Shown: piece after piece, positions 41,771 through 50,796 of the stretch
How positions within the stretch are numbered: the first letter of the stretch is position 1
Layout: each line of letters opens with the position of its first letter
From: Nostoc desertorum CM1-VF14
GTDB lineage: Bacteria; Cyanobacteriota; Cyanobacteriia; Cyanobacteriales; Nostocaceae
Assembly: GCA_019359245.1 (NCBI GenBank)
Contig: JAHHHR010000038.1
Location: forward strand, 1-64,000
Length of the DNA stretch: 64,000 bases
Reading direction: 5' to 3'
The notes under the pieces: generated by a model
What the model saw: the letters and a program-made list of their open reading frames with translations, nothing else
What the model was told of the DNA's origin: nothing
Database searches by the model: none
Position numbers and translations under genes: made by a program

Positions 41771-44389
41771 ATGCAACCTACTAATCCTAACCAATTTACA
41801 GAAAAAGCCTGGGAAGCGATTACCCATACTCCGGATATTGTTAAACAATATCAACAACAGCAAATAGAAAGCGAACACCTGATGAAAGCGCTGCTAGAAC
41901 AAGATGGTCTAGCAACTGGGATTCTCACTAAGGCGGGTGTTAACCTCCAAAAACTGCGCGATCGCACTGAACAATTTTTCCAACGTCAGCCAAAAGTATC
42001 TGGTACTAGCAGTTCTGTCTACTTAGGACGCAGCTTGGATACACTTCTAGATCGGGCAGACGGATATCGCAAAGAGTTTCAAGACGAATATATTTCAATT
42101 GAACACTTATTATTGGCTTACGCTAAAGATGATCGCTTTGGCAAAGCTTTATGCCAAGAATTCGGTTTAAACGAAGGCAAGCTAAAAGATATTATTAAAC
42201 AAGTTCGGGGGAGCCAAAAAGTGACCGATCAAAATCCAGAAGGCAAATACGAAGCACTGGAAAAATACGGGCGTGACCTTACAGAAGCCGCACGTAAAGG
42301 TCAACTCGATCCAGTGATTGGGCGAGATGATGAGATTCGTCGCACTGTGCAAATTCTCTCTCGCCGCACCAAGAATAATCCTGTGCTAATTGGTGAACCA
42401 GGTGTTGGTAAAACTGCGATCGCCGAAGGATTAGCACAGCGCATTATTGCAGGTGATGTACCCCAATCCCTCAAAGACCGCAAGCTGATATCTTTAGATA
42501 TGGGTGCTTTGATTGCGGGGGCCAAATTCCGAGGTGAATTTGAAGAACGTCTGAAAGCAGTATTAAAAGAAGTTACTGAATCTGGCGGCAATATTGTTTT
42601 ATTTATTGATGAAATTCACACCGTTGTCGGTGCTGGTGCAACCCAAGGCGCGATGGATGCTGGTAACTTATTAAAACCGATGTTGGCGCGGGGCGAATTG
42701 CGCTGTATTGGAGCGACAACTCTGGATGAATACCGCAAACATATCGAAAAAGATGCGGCACTAGAAAGACGCTTCCAACAAGTTTATGTCGATCAGCCTA
42801 GTGTAGAAGATAGTATTTCGATTTTGCGCGGGTTGAGAGAACGTTATGAAAACCACCACGGGGTGAAGATTTCTGATAGTGCTTTAGTTGCAGCCGCGAT
42901 ATTGTCGAGTCGTTATATTAGCGATCGCTTCCTCCCTGATAAAGCCATTGACTTAGTGGATGAAGCCGCCGCGAGATTAAAAATGGAGATCACCTCCAAA
43001 CCTGAAGAACTCGACGAAATTGATCGCAAGATTCTGCAATTGGAAATGGAGAAGCTTTCGCTGAAAAAAGAAAGTGATGCAGCTTCTCGTGAACGTCTAG
43101 AAAAATTGGAAAAAGAAATTGCTGATCTCAAAGAAGAACAAAGAACCCTGAATAGTCAATGGCAGTCTGAAAAAGATATCATTGACAAAATTCAATCTGT
43201 GAAAAAAGAGATTGAACGGGTTAACTTAGAGATTCAGCAAGCAGAACGCGACTACGACTTAAACCGCGCTGCGGAGTTGAAATACGGCAATTTAACCAGT
43301 TTGCACCGTCAATTGGAAACAGTAGAATCTGAATTGGCAAACGCTCAAAGAAGCGGTAAATCACTATTACGGGAAGAAGTCACAGAAGCTGATATTGCCG
43401 AAATTATTTCTAAATGGACAGGAATTCCTATCAGCAAGTTGGTGGAATCTGAAAAAGAAAAACTGCTGCATTTAGAAGATGAACTGCACCGCCGCGTGGT
43501 TGGACAAGAAGAAGCAGTCACAGCTGTAGCCGATGCAATTCAGCGATCGCGCGCTGGACTGGCTGATCCTAATCGTCCTATCGCTAGCTTTATTTTCCTT
43601 GGGCCGACAGGTGTAGGTAAAACCGAGTTGGCGAAAGCACTGGCGGCGTATATGTTCGATAGCGAAGATGCGCTAGTACGAATCGATATGTCGGAGTACA
43701 TGGAGAAACACGCCGTCTCCCGGTTAATCGGTGCGCCTCCAGGATACGTGGGTTACGAAGAAGGCGGACAACTTACAGAAGCGATTCGTCGCCGTCCTTA
43801 TTCAGTGATTCTTTTCGACGAAATTGAGAAAGCACACCCCGATGTATTTAATATCTTCTTGCAAATTCTTGATGATGGTCGCGTTACTGATGCCCAAGGT
43901 CATAAAGTGGACTTCAAGAACGCTATTATCATCATGACTAGCAACATCGGTTCGCAGTACATTCTTGATGTCGCCGGAGATAACGCCCACTACGACGAAA
44001 TGCGCCGTCGAGTCATGGAAGCGATGCGAAATAGCTTCCGTCCAGAGTTCCTGAACCGGATTGACGAAATCATCATCTTCCACGGTTTAGATAAGAAGGA
44101 ATTGCGGCATATTGTGCTATTGCAAGTTGAGAGATTGCGCCAAAGATTGAGCGATCGCAAAATATCCCTCAAGCTCTCGGACGCTGCACTTGACTTTTTA
44201 GCAGAAGTAGGATATGACCCAGTTTATGGGGCACGTCCACTGAAGCGGGCGATTCAGCGAGAGTTAGAAACTCAAATTGCCAAAGCCATTTTGCGCGGTG
44301 AATTCACCGACGGCAACACCATCTTTGTAGATGTGCAAAATGAGCGTCTTTCTTTTAGCCGCTTACCTGCTGAGGTGTTTACCAGCTAA
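41771..44389 (+). CDS. clpB: ATP-dependent chaperone ClpB (ClpB1 type)
   Basis: An 872-residue ClpB disaggregase. It has the N domain (1-150), AAA1 with GEPGVGKTAIAEGLAQR and IVLFIDEIHTVVGAGATQG, the coiled-coil middle part (about 405-525) and AAA2 with GPTGVGKTELAKALA and VILFDEIEKAH. The middle part has an IQQAERDYDLNRAAELKYG block. It is closer than the copy at 12634 to the ClpB1 of unicellular cyanobacteria (SSVYLGRSLDTLLD and GATQGAMDAGN as in those proteins), so I take it as the stress-induced ClpB1 type. A terminator hairpin follows about 240 bp after the stop. Confidence 0.95.
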   Translation: MQPTNPNQFTEKAWEAITHTPDIVKQYQQQQIESEHLMKALLEQDGLATGILTKAGVNLQKLRDRTEQFFQRQPKVSGTSSSVYLGRSLDTLLDRADGYRKEFQDEYISIEHLLLAYAKDDRFGKALCQEFGLNEGKLKDIIKQVRGSQKVTDQNPEGKYEALEKYGRDLTEAARKGQLDPVIGRDDEIRRTVQILSRRTKNNPVLIGEPGVGKTAIAEGLAQRIIAGDVPQSLKDRKLISLDMGALIAGAKFRGEFEERLKAVLKEVTESGGNIVLFIDEIHTVVGAGATQGAMDAGNLLKPMLARGELRCIGATTLDEYRKHIEKDAALERRFQQVYVDQPSVEDSISILRGLRERYENHHGVKISDSALVAAAILSSRYISDRFLPDKAIDLVDEAAARLKMEITSKPEELDEIDRKILQLEMEKLSLKKESDAASRERLEKLEKEIADLKEEQRTLNSQWQSEKDIIDKIQSVKKEIERVNLEIQQAERDYDLNRAAELKYGNLTSLHRQLETVESELANAQRSGKSLLREEVTEADIAEIISKWTGIPISKLVESEKEKLLHLEDELHRRVVGQEEAVTAVADAIQRSRAGLADPNRPIASFIFLGPTGVGKTELAKALAAYMFDSEDALVRIDMSEYMEKHAVSRLIGAPPGYVGYEEGGQLTEAIRRRPYSVILFDEIEKAHPDVFNIFLQILDDGRVTDAQGHKVDFKNAIIIMTSNIGSQYILDVAGDNAHYDEMRRRVMEAMRNSFRPEFLNRIDEIIIFHGLDKKELRHIVLLQVERLRQRLSDRKISLKLSDAALDFLAEVGYDPVYGARPLKRAIQRELETQIAKAILRGEFTDGNTIFVDVQNERLSFSRLPAEVFTS

Positions 44390-44724
44390 TTGAAAAAGAG
44401 GTAGGGGAGCAAGCAATACGGTTCGGATAAGATCCCCCGCCTGTGGCGACCCCCTTAAAAAGCGGGTTAGGAAGTAAATGAGCAAGCCTTTATAAGGGGG
44501 GTTGGGGTGATCTTCGCAGGGTAAACAAGCTAACCGAAACGTATTGGGGGAGCAAAGAGCAAGGTGACTTGAGTCAGAACTTGCAACAAGTCCTTTCCTT
44601 TTGCCTGTTCGTTAAAGCTCATCTCACGCCAAAACGCCAAGTCAAACAAGAGCGTCTTGGCGTTTTTTGTGAAACATTAGTAGGGTGTGTAATTACGAAT
44701 TACGTTAGCGTAGCCCATTATGAA
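44390..44724. other. Spacer after clpB with repeats and terminator
   Basis: It contains a CCCCCTTAAAAAGCGGG and AAGGGGGGTTGGGGT repeat pair near 44451-44512, typical of dispersed cyanobacterial repeats, and then the terminator. A partial AATTACGAATTACG repeat lies at 44691-44704. Confidence 0.5.
44631..44670 (+). terminator. Intrinsic terminator downstream of clpB
   Basis: AAAACGCCAAG (44631-44641) and CTTGGCGTTTT (44656-44666) form an 11-bp perfect stem, followed by more T. It is the first strong terminator after clpB. Confidence 0.8.
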
Positions 44725-45291
44725 TTACGAATTATTTTGTCCCTTACAAAGTACTTGTCGCATTTTACGCATATTTGCAGGTAGCTCTAAGTTCATCGCT
44801 TGTTGAATAAAAATTGATGGAATTGGAATAAGAGGTGTAGCTTGCACAGTATAAGAAAGCAAAGTGCCATTACCGCAATCTTTGAGTTCTAAATTAGCGT
44901 TAAAGTCCTCAAAAGTCCCTTTTTCCATGCGAAATTGAATTTTTTGCCCCAGCACCTCTACAACGTTGAGGTAAATTTCAACTTGAGCTGTGAAAAAGAA
45001 AAAGGCTTTTTGTGCTGCTTGATACAGGCGTTTGACTTCACCTTTTTGCAATATCTCGCTTTTAGTGATATCGGGAAAATATTGCACCCAACGGGGGTAA
45101 TCAGTTAATTGCTGCCAGACTTGCGATCGCACCATCGGCACATACATCCAGGCAGTCACCGCACCACCCCAGCTTTTGTGCGATCGCGTTTCTATTAAAA
45201 TTTCACCCTCTACCAGCAACCTTTGCTTGTCTTGACTCCAAGCCATATTTGAACCTGTAATAATTGAGTCTGAGATATGAGACGCAGACAT
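44725..45291 (-). CDS. SRPBCC family (cyclase/dehydrase-like) protein
   Basis: A 188-residue soluble protein of the START/SRPBCC fold, with a deep pocket for a hydrophobic ligand. Visible family features are WMYVPMVRSQVWQQLTDYPR near the start of the domain, WVQYFPDITKSEIL, the beta-rich middle, and the long C-terminal helix IFIQQAMNLELPANMRKMRQ. Cyanobacterial members resemble COQ10-type proteins. Ligand unknown. ATG 45291 is used; the domain starts at about residue 25. Confidence 0.75.
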   Translation of the reverse strand: MSASHISDSIITGSNMAWSQDKQRLLVEGEILIETRSHKSWGGAVTAWMYVPMVRSQVWQQLTDYPRWVQYFPDITKSEILQKGEVKRLYQAAQKAFFFFTAQVEIYLNVVEVLGQKIQFRMEKGTFEDFNANLELKDCGNGTLLSYTVQATPLIPIPSIFIQQAMNLELPANMRKMRQVLCKGQNNS

Positions 45292-45698
45292 AATGATTTT
45301 AGTTACTCCTCAACTCATCCACCTAATAAAGTTGAAACTACAAGCCATAAAACTTGATTTAGCTCCAACCCATTAAATTTTAGTTCCAGTGTAATACCTA
45401 TCTTTCCCAGAAAGGTTATTTTTTGGTAATTATTTCAGTCACTTTACTGGAAAAACTATATTTCTTATCAGAATTAACATAATTAATACTTAAGTGAGTT
45501 TTATCAGAGGAATGCTTGTAGATGAAAAACTGCGTTGTTAACAGTTAGAATTGCAGAAACACGACCTAATATCAAGCACTTTACCCCAACGTTTGAATAG
45601 CGTCTATCGATTTTTACGTGTTATTTTTGATAAAACTACAACTTCATCGTAAATTCATATTTTATCTGTAATGTTTGTTGAGGTGAGAGGAAAAATAA
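45292..45698. other. AT-rich divergent spacer
   Basis: This 407-bp spacer is AT-rich and holds promoters for the SRPBCC gene and the small membrane protein gene. No gene or clear structure was seen. Confidence 0.4.
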
Positions 45699-45893
45699 GT
45701 GAGTCAATCTTCTTTAAATCGTAGATTAATCCAGATTTTCGGTATACTTCTCGGCATTAGCGTAGCCGTCTGGTTACTGAGAGGCTTTGGTATTCTCACT
45801 TTTATTCCAGGTGGAATAATTTGGCTACTGCTACTAGGAGCGATCGCGATCGGAATTATCAGTTATGCCCAAAGAACGTGGTGGCGTTTATAA
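45699..45893 (+). CDS. Small two-helix membrane protein
   Basis: A 64-residue protein with two predicted membrane helices (LIQIFGILLGISVAVWLL and GGIIWLLLLGAIAIGIISYA) and a short basic end (QRTWWRL). It starts at GTG 45699 after a GAGGTGAGAGG ribosome site. No function is recognised. It lies upstream of the rubredoxin gene. Confidence 0.65.
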   Translation: MSQSSLNRRLIQIFGILLGISVAVWLLRGFGILTFIPGGIIWLLLLGAIAIGIISYAQRTWWRL

Positions 45894-46054
45894 TCTCAGA
45901 AATCTACCCAAGGGTAGCTACCATCCTAGATAGGCTTTTTCTGATGATTTTCATGCCCTAGACTCGTTTAAGAATTGTAGAATGCCTATTTTGACTCACT
46001 GCCAAAAGTATTTAATACTGAAGCAATGGCAACAATTTACTAGGGGAAACGAAC

Positions 46055-46219
46055 ATGGCAAAGTATGTATGTACTCTTTGTGCCTATGAATATGACCCAG
46101 AAGTAGGCGATCCAGATGGCGGTATAGAACCAGGAACAGCTTTTAAAGATATACCAGATGATTGGGTATGTCCAACTTGTGGTGCGACAAAAGAGGACTT
46201 TGAACCTGCTGAAGAGTAA
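46055..46219 (+). CDS. Rubredoxin
   Basis: A 54-residue rubredoxin, complete, starting MAKYVCTLCAYEYDPEVGDP. The single iron is bound by four cysteines in CTLC (6 and 9) and CPTC (39 and 42). The signature PDDWVCPTCGATKEDFEP is exact. It has no C-terminal membrane helix, so it differs from RubA, the thylakoid-bound rubredoxin of cyanobacteria. Its electron donor and acceptor are not clear. The flavoprotein gene that starts 45 bp downstream could be a partner. The start ATG is preceded by AGGGGAAAC. Confidence 0.93.
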   Translation: MAKYVCTLCAYEYDPEVGDPDGGIEPGTAFKDIPDDWVCPTCGATKEDFEPAEE

Positions 46220-46264
46220 AGAGAACAGCTAGCCTAGAGAGTAGGTGCTGTAAAAGAGATATTT

Positions 46265-47506
46265 TTGAAATTGTTACCGTTACAAATTGTAGTTATTGGG
46301 GGCGGGGCAGCGGGATTTTTTGGCGCGATCGCTTGTGCTAAAGCCAATCCTGATGCAGAAGTTACTTTACTCGAAGCCAGTCGTCAACCACTGGCAAAAG
46401 TGCTAATTTCTGGTGGTGGACGCTGCAATGTTACTCACGCTTGCTTTGAGCCTGAAGAGTTAGTGCAAAATTACCCCAGAGGTGCAAAAGCTTTGCGGGG
46501 TGCTTTGACTCGCTTTGGCCCTCAAGATACAGTAGCTTGGTTTGCTGCTGGTGGAGTCTATCTAAAAACTGAAGCTGATGGTCGGATGTTTCCTGTCACC
46601 AACAGTTCAGAAACCATTGTGGAATGTTTGATTAAAGCGGTGGCGAAATCTGGAGTCAAACTCCGCATCGGTACACACGTAACTTCAGTGAAAACCTCAG
46701 CAGATAAGGGGTTTGATATTCTTCTGAAGTCAGGAGAGACAATTAAATGCGATCGCCTGCTTCTTGCTACCGGCAGCAGCCTTGTGGGTTATAAAATTGT
46801 CAGAGAGTTAGGCCATAAAATTGAACCGCCAGTACCCTCGTTATTTACCTTCAACATTGTCGATCAAAAATTGAGGGAGTTAGCTGGAGTTAGCATTAAT
46901 CCTGCTCAATTGCGGTTATCATCCGGCGGAAAATCCCAATTACAACAAACTGGGCCATTGCTAATTACCCACTGGGGTTTGAGTGGCCCAGCTGTTTTGA
47001 AGCTTTCTGCTTGGGGTGCGAGAGTTCTGCACGAAAGCCGCTATCAAGCCACATTATTGATTAATTGGCTACCTGATTTGCAACAAGAACAAGTGCGAGA
47101 AAAAGTTTTAGCAGTTAAGGATGAATGGGGGAAGAAAGCGATCGCATTGCATCGCGGCGTTGATTTACCCCATCGTCTCTGGCAATATATCATTGCTCGT
47201 GTAGGTATTACTACAGAAGACCGTTGGGCAGAAATATCTAGTAAAACCTTAAATCGACTGCTACAAGAACTTACTCAGGGGCAATACTTAATCAACGGCA
47301 AAGGAGCCTTTAAAGAAGAATTTGTTACCTGTGGCGGTGTTAATCTCAAAGAAGTCAATTTCAAGACGATGGAAAGTAGATTAGTTCCTGGTCTTTATTT
47401 TGCCGGGGAAATCTTAGATATTGATGGCGTGACCGGTGGGTTTAACTTCCAAAGTGCTTGGACAACTGGGTATTTAGCAGGCGTAGCAATGGCGACTAGT
47501 GAATAG
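46265..47506 (+). CDS. YhiN/HI0933 family flavoprotein
   Basis: A 413-residue FAD-dependent oxidoreductase. The N-terminal Rossmann motif is VVIGGGAAGFFGAIACA, followed by the YhiN hallmark KVLISGGGRCNVTHA, and the C-terminal FAD motif LYFAGEILDIDGVTGGFNFQ. The enzyme activity of this family is not settled. The start is TTG 46265, since no in-frame ATG is nearby and the motif begins seven residues in. It is close to the rubredoxin gene, so reduction of or by rubredoxin is a possibility. Confidence 0.88.
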   Translation: MKLLPLQIVVIGGGAAGFFGAIACAKANPDAEVTLLEASRQPLAKVLISGGGRCNVTHACFEPEELVQNYPRGAKALRGALTRFGPQDTVAWFAAGGVYLKTEADGRMFPVTNSSETIVECLIKAVAKSGVKLRIGTHVTSVKTSADKGFDILLKSGETIKCDRLLLATGSSLVGYKIVRELGHKIEPPVPSLFTFNIVDQKLRELAGVSINPAQLRLSSGGKSQLQQTGPLLITHWGLSGPAVLKLSAWGARVLHESRYQATLLINWLPDLQQEQVREKVLAVKDEWGKKAIALHRGVDLPHRLWQYIIARVGITTEDRWAEISSKTLNRLLQELTQGQYLINGKGAFKEEFVTCGGVNLKEVNFKTMESRLVPGLYFAGEILDIDGVTGGFNFQSAWTTGYLAGVAMATSE

Positions 47507-47643
47507 TCCTGCTATAGAAAGCGACACGAAGAGGAGTAATTTCTCTTTGTGTCAATTTGATCTTGACCAAATAATTACTAATTCGTAATCCGTAATGGGA
47601 AAATTGTCTTGCCATTGCAGATCAATTTTGAATACACCCAACA

Positions 47644-48726
47644 ATGAAATTCAGCGAAATCCTCCACCAATTTAGTGATGCCGTTACCAATCATAGCCTG
47701 ACTAGCAACCCAGACCATGACCCAGAAATTACAGGGGTAGCAGCCATTGATGAAGCTAGCATTGGTACTATTAGTTACGTAGAAGGGGCAAAATTTGGGT
47801 CTTTTATCAGTAAGACTGATGCTAGTGCTTTAATTTTGCCCCAAGACGAAAAATTACAAGTGCTTGCACAAGAGAGCGGTATTGTCTGGATAGCGACCTC
47901 AGATCCGCGACTGTTGTTTGCCAGAGCGATCGCACTTTTTTACCAACCATATCGCCCCATCCCAGAAATTCATCCCACTGCTGTGATTCACTCTACGGCA
48001 AAAGTTGGTAATGATGTTTACATTGGCCCCCATGCTGTGATTCAACAAAGGGTAGAAATTGGTGATGGCGCAATTATTCATCCCAATGTGGTGATTTATC
48101 CAGATGCCAAAATAGGCGATCGCACCACCTTACACGCCAACTGTACTATCCACGAACGCACCCGCATCGGTTCTGATTGCGTGATTCACAGTGGTGCTGT
48201 CATCGGTGCAGAAGGCTTTGGTTTCGTTCCTACCCGGACTGGTTGGTTAAAAATGGAACAATCCGGTTATACAGTTTTAGAAGATAGCGTAGAAATTGGC
48301 TGCAACAGCGCCATTGACCGCCCAGCCGTCGGAGAAACACGAGTAGGACGTAATACAGTAATTGATAACTTAGTGCAAATAGGTCACGGTTGCCAAATCG
48401 GTTCTGGCTGTGCGATCGCAGGTCAGGTTGGCATGGCGGGGGGTGTTAAACTAGGAAATCGCGTTATTTTAGCTGGACAAACAGGAATAACTAATCAAGT
48501 GAAAATTGGAGATGGGGCGATGACATCTGCTCAAACTGGAATTCACAGCGATGTTGCACCAGGAGAAGTTGTCTGCGGATCTCCAGCCCTTCCTTACAAA
48601 CTATATCTGAAGGTATGTGCTGTTTATGGTCGCCTGCCAGATATGTATCAATCGCTAAAGCAATTGCAACGTAAATTCAAAGATAGCCCTGGCGGCCCCG
48701 TTGGGGAAGTCAAAAGTCAAAAGTAG
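47644..48726 (+). CDS. lpxD: UDP-3-O-acylglucosamine N-acyltransferase
   Basis: LpxD adds the second acyl chain in lipid A synthesis. The 360-residue protein has the N-terminal uridine-binding domain (1-105, FSEILHQFSDAV, ITGVAAIDEASIGTISYVEG) and a left-handed beta-helix of hexapeptide repeats (105-310, for example IGDGAIIHPNVVIYPDAKIG). The catalytic His region QIGHGCQIGSGCAIAGQVG is present. It ends with a short polar tail. The other lipid A genes are not nearby, so it stands alone here, as is common in cyanobacteria for the lpxD homolog. Confidence 0.9.
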   Translation: MKFSEILHQFSDAVTNHSLTSNPDHDPEITGVAAIDEASIGTISYVEGAKFGSFISKTDASALILPQDEKLQVLAQESGIVWIATSDPRLLFARAIALFYQPYRPIPEIHPTAVIHSTAKVGNDVYIGPHAVIQQRVEIGDGAIIHPNVVIYPDAKIGDRTTLHANCTIHERTRIGSDCVIHSGAVIGAEGFGFVPTRTGWLKMEQSGYTVLEDSVEIGCNSAIDRPAVGETRVGRNTVIDNLVQIGHGCQIGSGCAIAGQVGMAGGVKLGNRVILAGQTGITNQVKIGDGAMTSAQTGIHSDVAPGEVVCGSPALPYKLYLKVCAVYGRLPDMYQSLKQLQRKFKDSPGGPVGEVKSQK

Positions 48727-48948
48727 TATGGAATAAGCTGTTTAGGGCTTTTCAATGGTCTGCTTATTTACGCAATCCTGTACTAGCCCTTTCAAGGTGA
48801 CTTGTAAAATCTCTTCTTTTTTCTCGGTGCTGACGGACACTTTCTTCAACGGGGGGAACCCCCGCACAGAAGTGTCCTCCTCTGTGTCTCTGCGGTTTAA
48901 AAGTAATTTATTTAACCACAGAGGCGCAGAGAACACTGGGTCAAGAGC

Positions 48949-49857
48949 TTAATAAAATCCTAATTTCTCCAACACTGGCTTGGTGGAAACAACGTGGCGT
49001 TCTAAACCCAGTTCTTTTGGACTTACCCCAAGTGCCAAAGCAATTAACTGAGATAAATGCAACACTGGTAAACCTAGCTTCTGCTCAATAACCTTTTCTA
49101 CCTCTGGCTGACGCGAATCTAAATTTAAGTGGCACAGTGGGCAAGGTGTAACTATACAGTCAGCACCAGAACTCAAAGCGTCTTGAATATGCATGCCCGC
49201 CATTTTAAAAGATTGGGTAGTGGCATAGCTAGCAAGGGGCCAACCACAACATTGTGTCCGACCTCGGTAATAAATTGGGGTTGCACCCACCGCCCGAAAC
49301 ATATTTTCCATTGCTTCCGGTTGGAAGGGGTCATCATAAGGCATAGATTTTTGAGCGCGGAGGAGATAACAGCCATAAAAAGCCGCGCATTTTAATCCAC
49401 TTAACTTCCGGGTGACACGTTTGGTAATTTCCTCTAAACCGTAATCTGTTACCAAGGCGTAGAGAAGATGTTTAACATCGGTACTGCCGCGATAAGGCGA
49501 ACAGCCTTCTTTATGTAGCAAGCCATTAACCTGTTGAATGTAGGCCGGGTCAGTTGTTTGGCATTCTTTCAGGTGTTCATTCACATGACCGATAACACCT
49601 TGACAAGTGCTGCAATGGGTAAGTAAGGGTAGATTTAATTCTTCTGCTAAAGCAATATTTCTGGCGTTGACTGTATCTTCTAGCAGTTGCGAATCTTCTT
49701 TAAATGTGCCAGAACCACAGCAAGCAGCTTTTTTAAGTTCAACTAGTTCAATACCCAGCGCTTGGGTAAGCGCTTGAGTTGACTGGTAAAGTTCCCGACA
49801 GGCCCCTTGGGCAACACAACCGGGGAAGTAAGCATATTTAAGTGTCTGAGATAGCAT
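48949..49857 (-). CDS. HdrB-like protein with two CCG domains
   Basis: A 302-residue protein of the heterodisulfide reductase subunit B family. Two CCG motifs (Cx..CCGx..CxxC) are visible: KKAACCGSGTF then HCSTCQ, and QCCGWPLASYA then PCPLCHLN. Each could bind a non-cubane 4Fe-4S cluster, as in archaeal HdrB. The same family includes SdhE of type E succinate dehydrogenases. No HdrA, HdrC or Sdh gene is next to it, so its partner is unknown. It converges with lpxD across a repeat containing CTCTGTGTCTCTGCGG. Start ATG 49857 is good. Confidence 0.85.
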   Translation of the reverse strand: MLSQTLKYAYFPGCVAQGACRELYQSTQALTQALGIELVELKKAACCGSGTFKEDSQLLEDTVNARNIALAEELNLPLLTHCSTCQGVIGHVNEHLKECQTTDPAYIQQVNGLLHKEGCSPYRGSTDVKHLLYALVTDYGLEEITKRVTRKLSGLKCAAFYGCYLLRAQKSMPYDDPFQPEAMENMFRAVGATPIYYRGRTQCCGWPLASYATTQSFKMAGMHIQDALSSGADCIVTPCPLCHLNLDSRQPEVEKVIEQKLGLPVLHLSQLIALALGVSPKELGLERHVVSTKPVLEKLGFY

Positions 49858-50276
49858 AGAGGTATGTTTGGGTTAGAGCGATCGCTCTAAACAATAACTG
49901 TTTTATTATTCCTTGTTAGCACTTAAGTTCTGATGTTTGACGTTTACCGTCCTTTAACCGTCTAGGTTCAAAGCCACAGCGTCTATATCTTCTAATTGCT
50001 AGCAAGGCTGTAAATACTGACCGAGACATTGTAAAAAAAGTTAGTAATAATTGGACAACCGAAACATTTACATCCTGTTGGCAATGGCATAGTCCGCTCC
50101 TATACTCCATTCTAAGAAAACTTACCCGATTCTTTTGAGTAAGGGGAGGGATTTTCTAACAGAAAAACCCTTGGTAGTATACGGGCGATCGCGCTTGACG
50201 ATAAGATGTATATGCTCAAAACAATGTTTCCCGTAAAGAGCAGAACCTAGCAACTGGTTAAGGACTTTTATTATTT
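49858..50276. other. Spacer between the HdrB-like gene and acpP
   Basis: This 419-bp divergent spacer contains HIP1 sites (for example GAGCGATCGCTC at 49876) and the acpP promoter. A 64-codon frame on the minus strand (49916-50110) has no support. Confidence 0.45.
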
Positions 50277-50531
50277 ATGAGCCAAACGGAACTTTTTGAT
50301 AAGGTCAAAAAAATTGTCGCCGAACAATTGAGTGTCGAAGATGCTACCAAAATCACTCCCCAGTCCAAATTTATGGAGGATCTCAACGCTGATTCCCTGG
50401 ATACCGTTGAACTGGTGATGGCCTTGGAAGAAGAATTTGATATTGAAATTCCCGACGAAGCTGCCGAGCAGATTTTAACGGTTCAAGACGCAGTAGATTA
50501 CATCAATAACAAAGTTACCGCATCAGCTTAA
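50277..50531 (+). CDS. acpP: Acyl carrier protein
   Basis: The 84-residue carrier of growing fatty acids. The phosphopantetheine serine is in LNADSLDTVELVMALEEEF, the hallmark of the family. The N-terminus has the usual FDKVKKIVAEQLSVED. It lies 265 bp upstream of fabF, a partner in chain elongation, in an acpP-fabF-tkt order I recall from other cyanobacteria. Confidence 0.98.
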   Translation: MSQTELFDKVKKIVAEQLSVEDATKITPQSKFMEDLNADSLDTVELVMALEEEFDIEIPDEAAEQILTVQDAVDYINNKVTASA

Positions 50532-50796
50532 AAAAGTTTTGAGTCTTTGAAGTTTAGATGGCAATGCCATGCCCCCTCTGGGCATCTAGGCAAAAACCAC
50601 TGATCTGACTTTTTACTGAGTGCTGAACGGTTAAAAGTTTAGGAGTTAGAGTTTTAGGAGGCAAAAGTTCGGAGTTTTCTCCATCTTTGGGTGCTTCCAA
50701 AACTCAGAACTCAGGACTGGCTCAACGCCCCGCTAACGCTAACGAGACTCAGTACTATTTAATGCCTGCTGCTTTTTCGCCACCTTTAACTGAATC

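Noticed and set aside
49916..50110. 64-codon minus-strand frame upstream of acpP
   Set aside because: No recognised homology, odd composition, and it lies in a promoter region.
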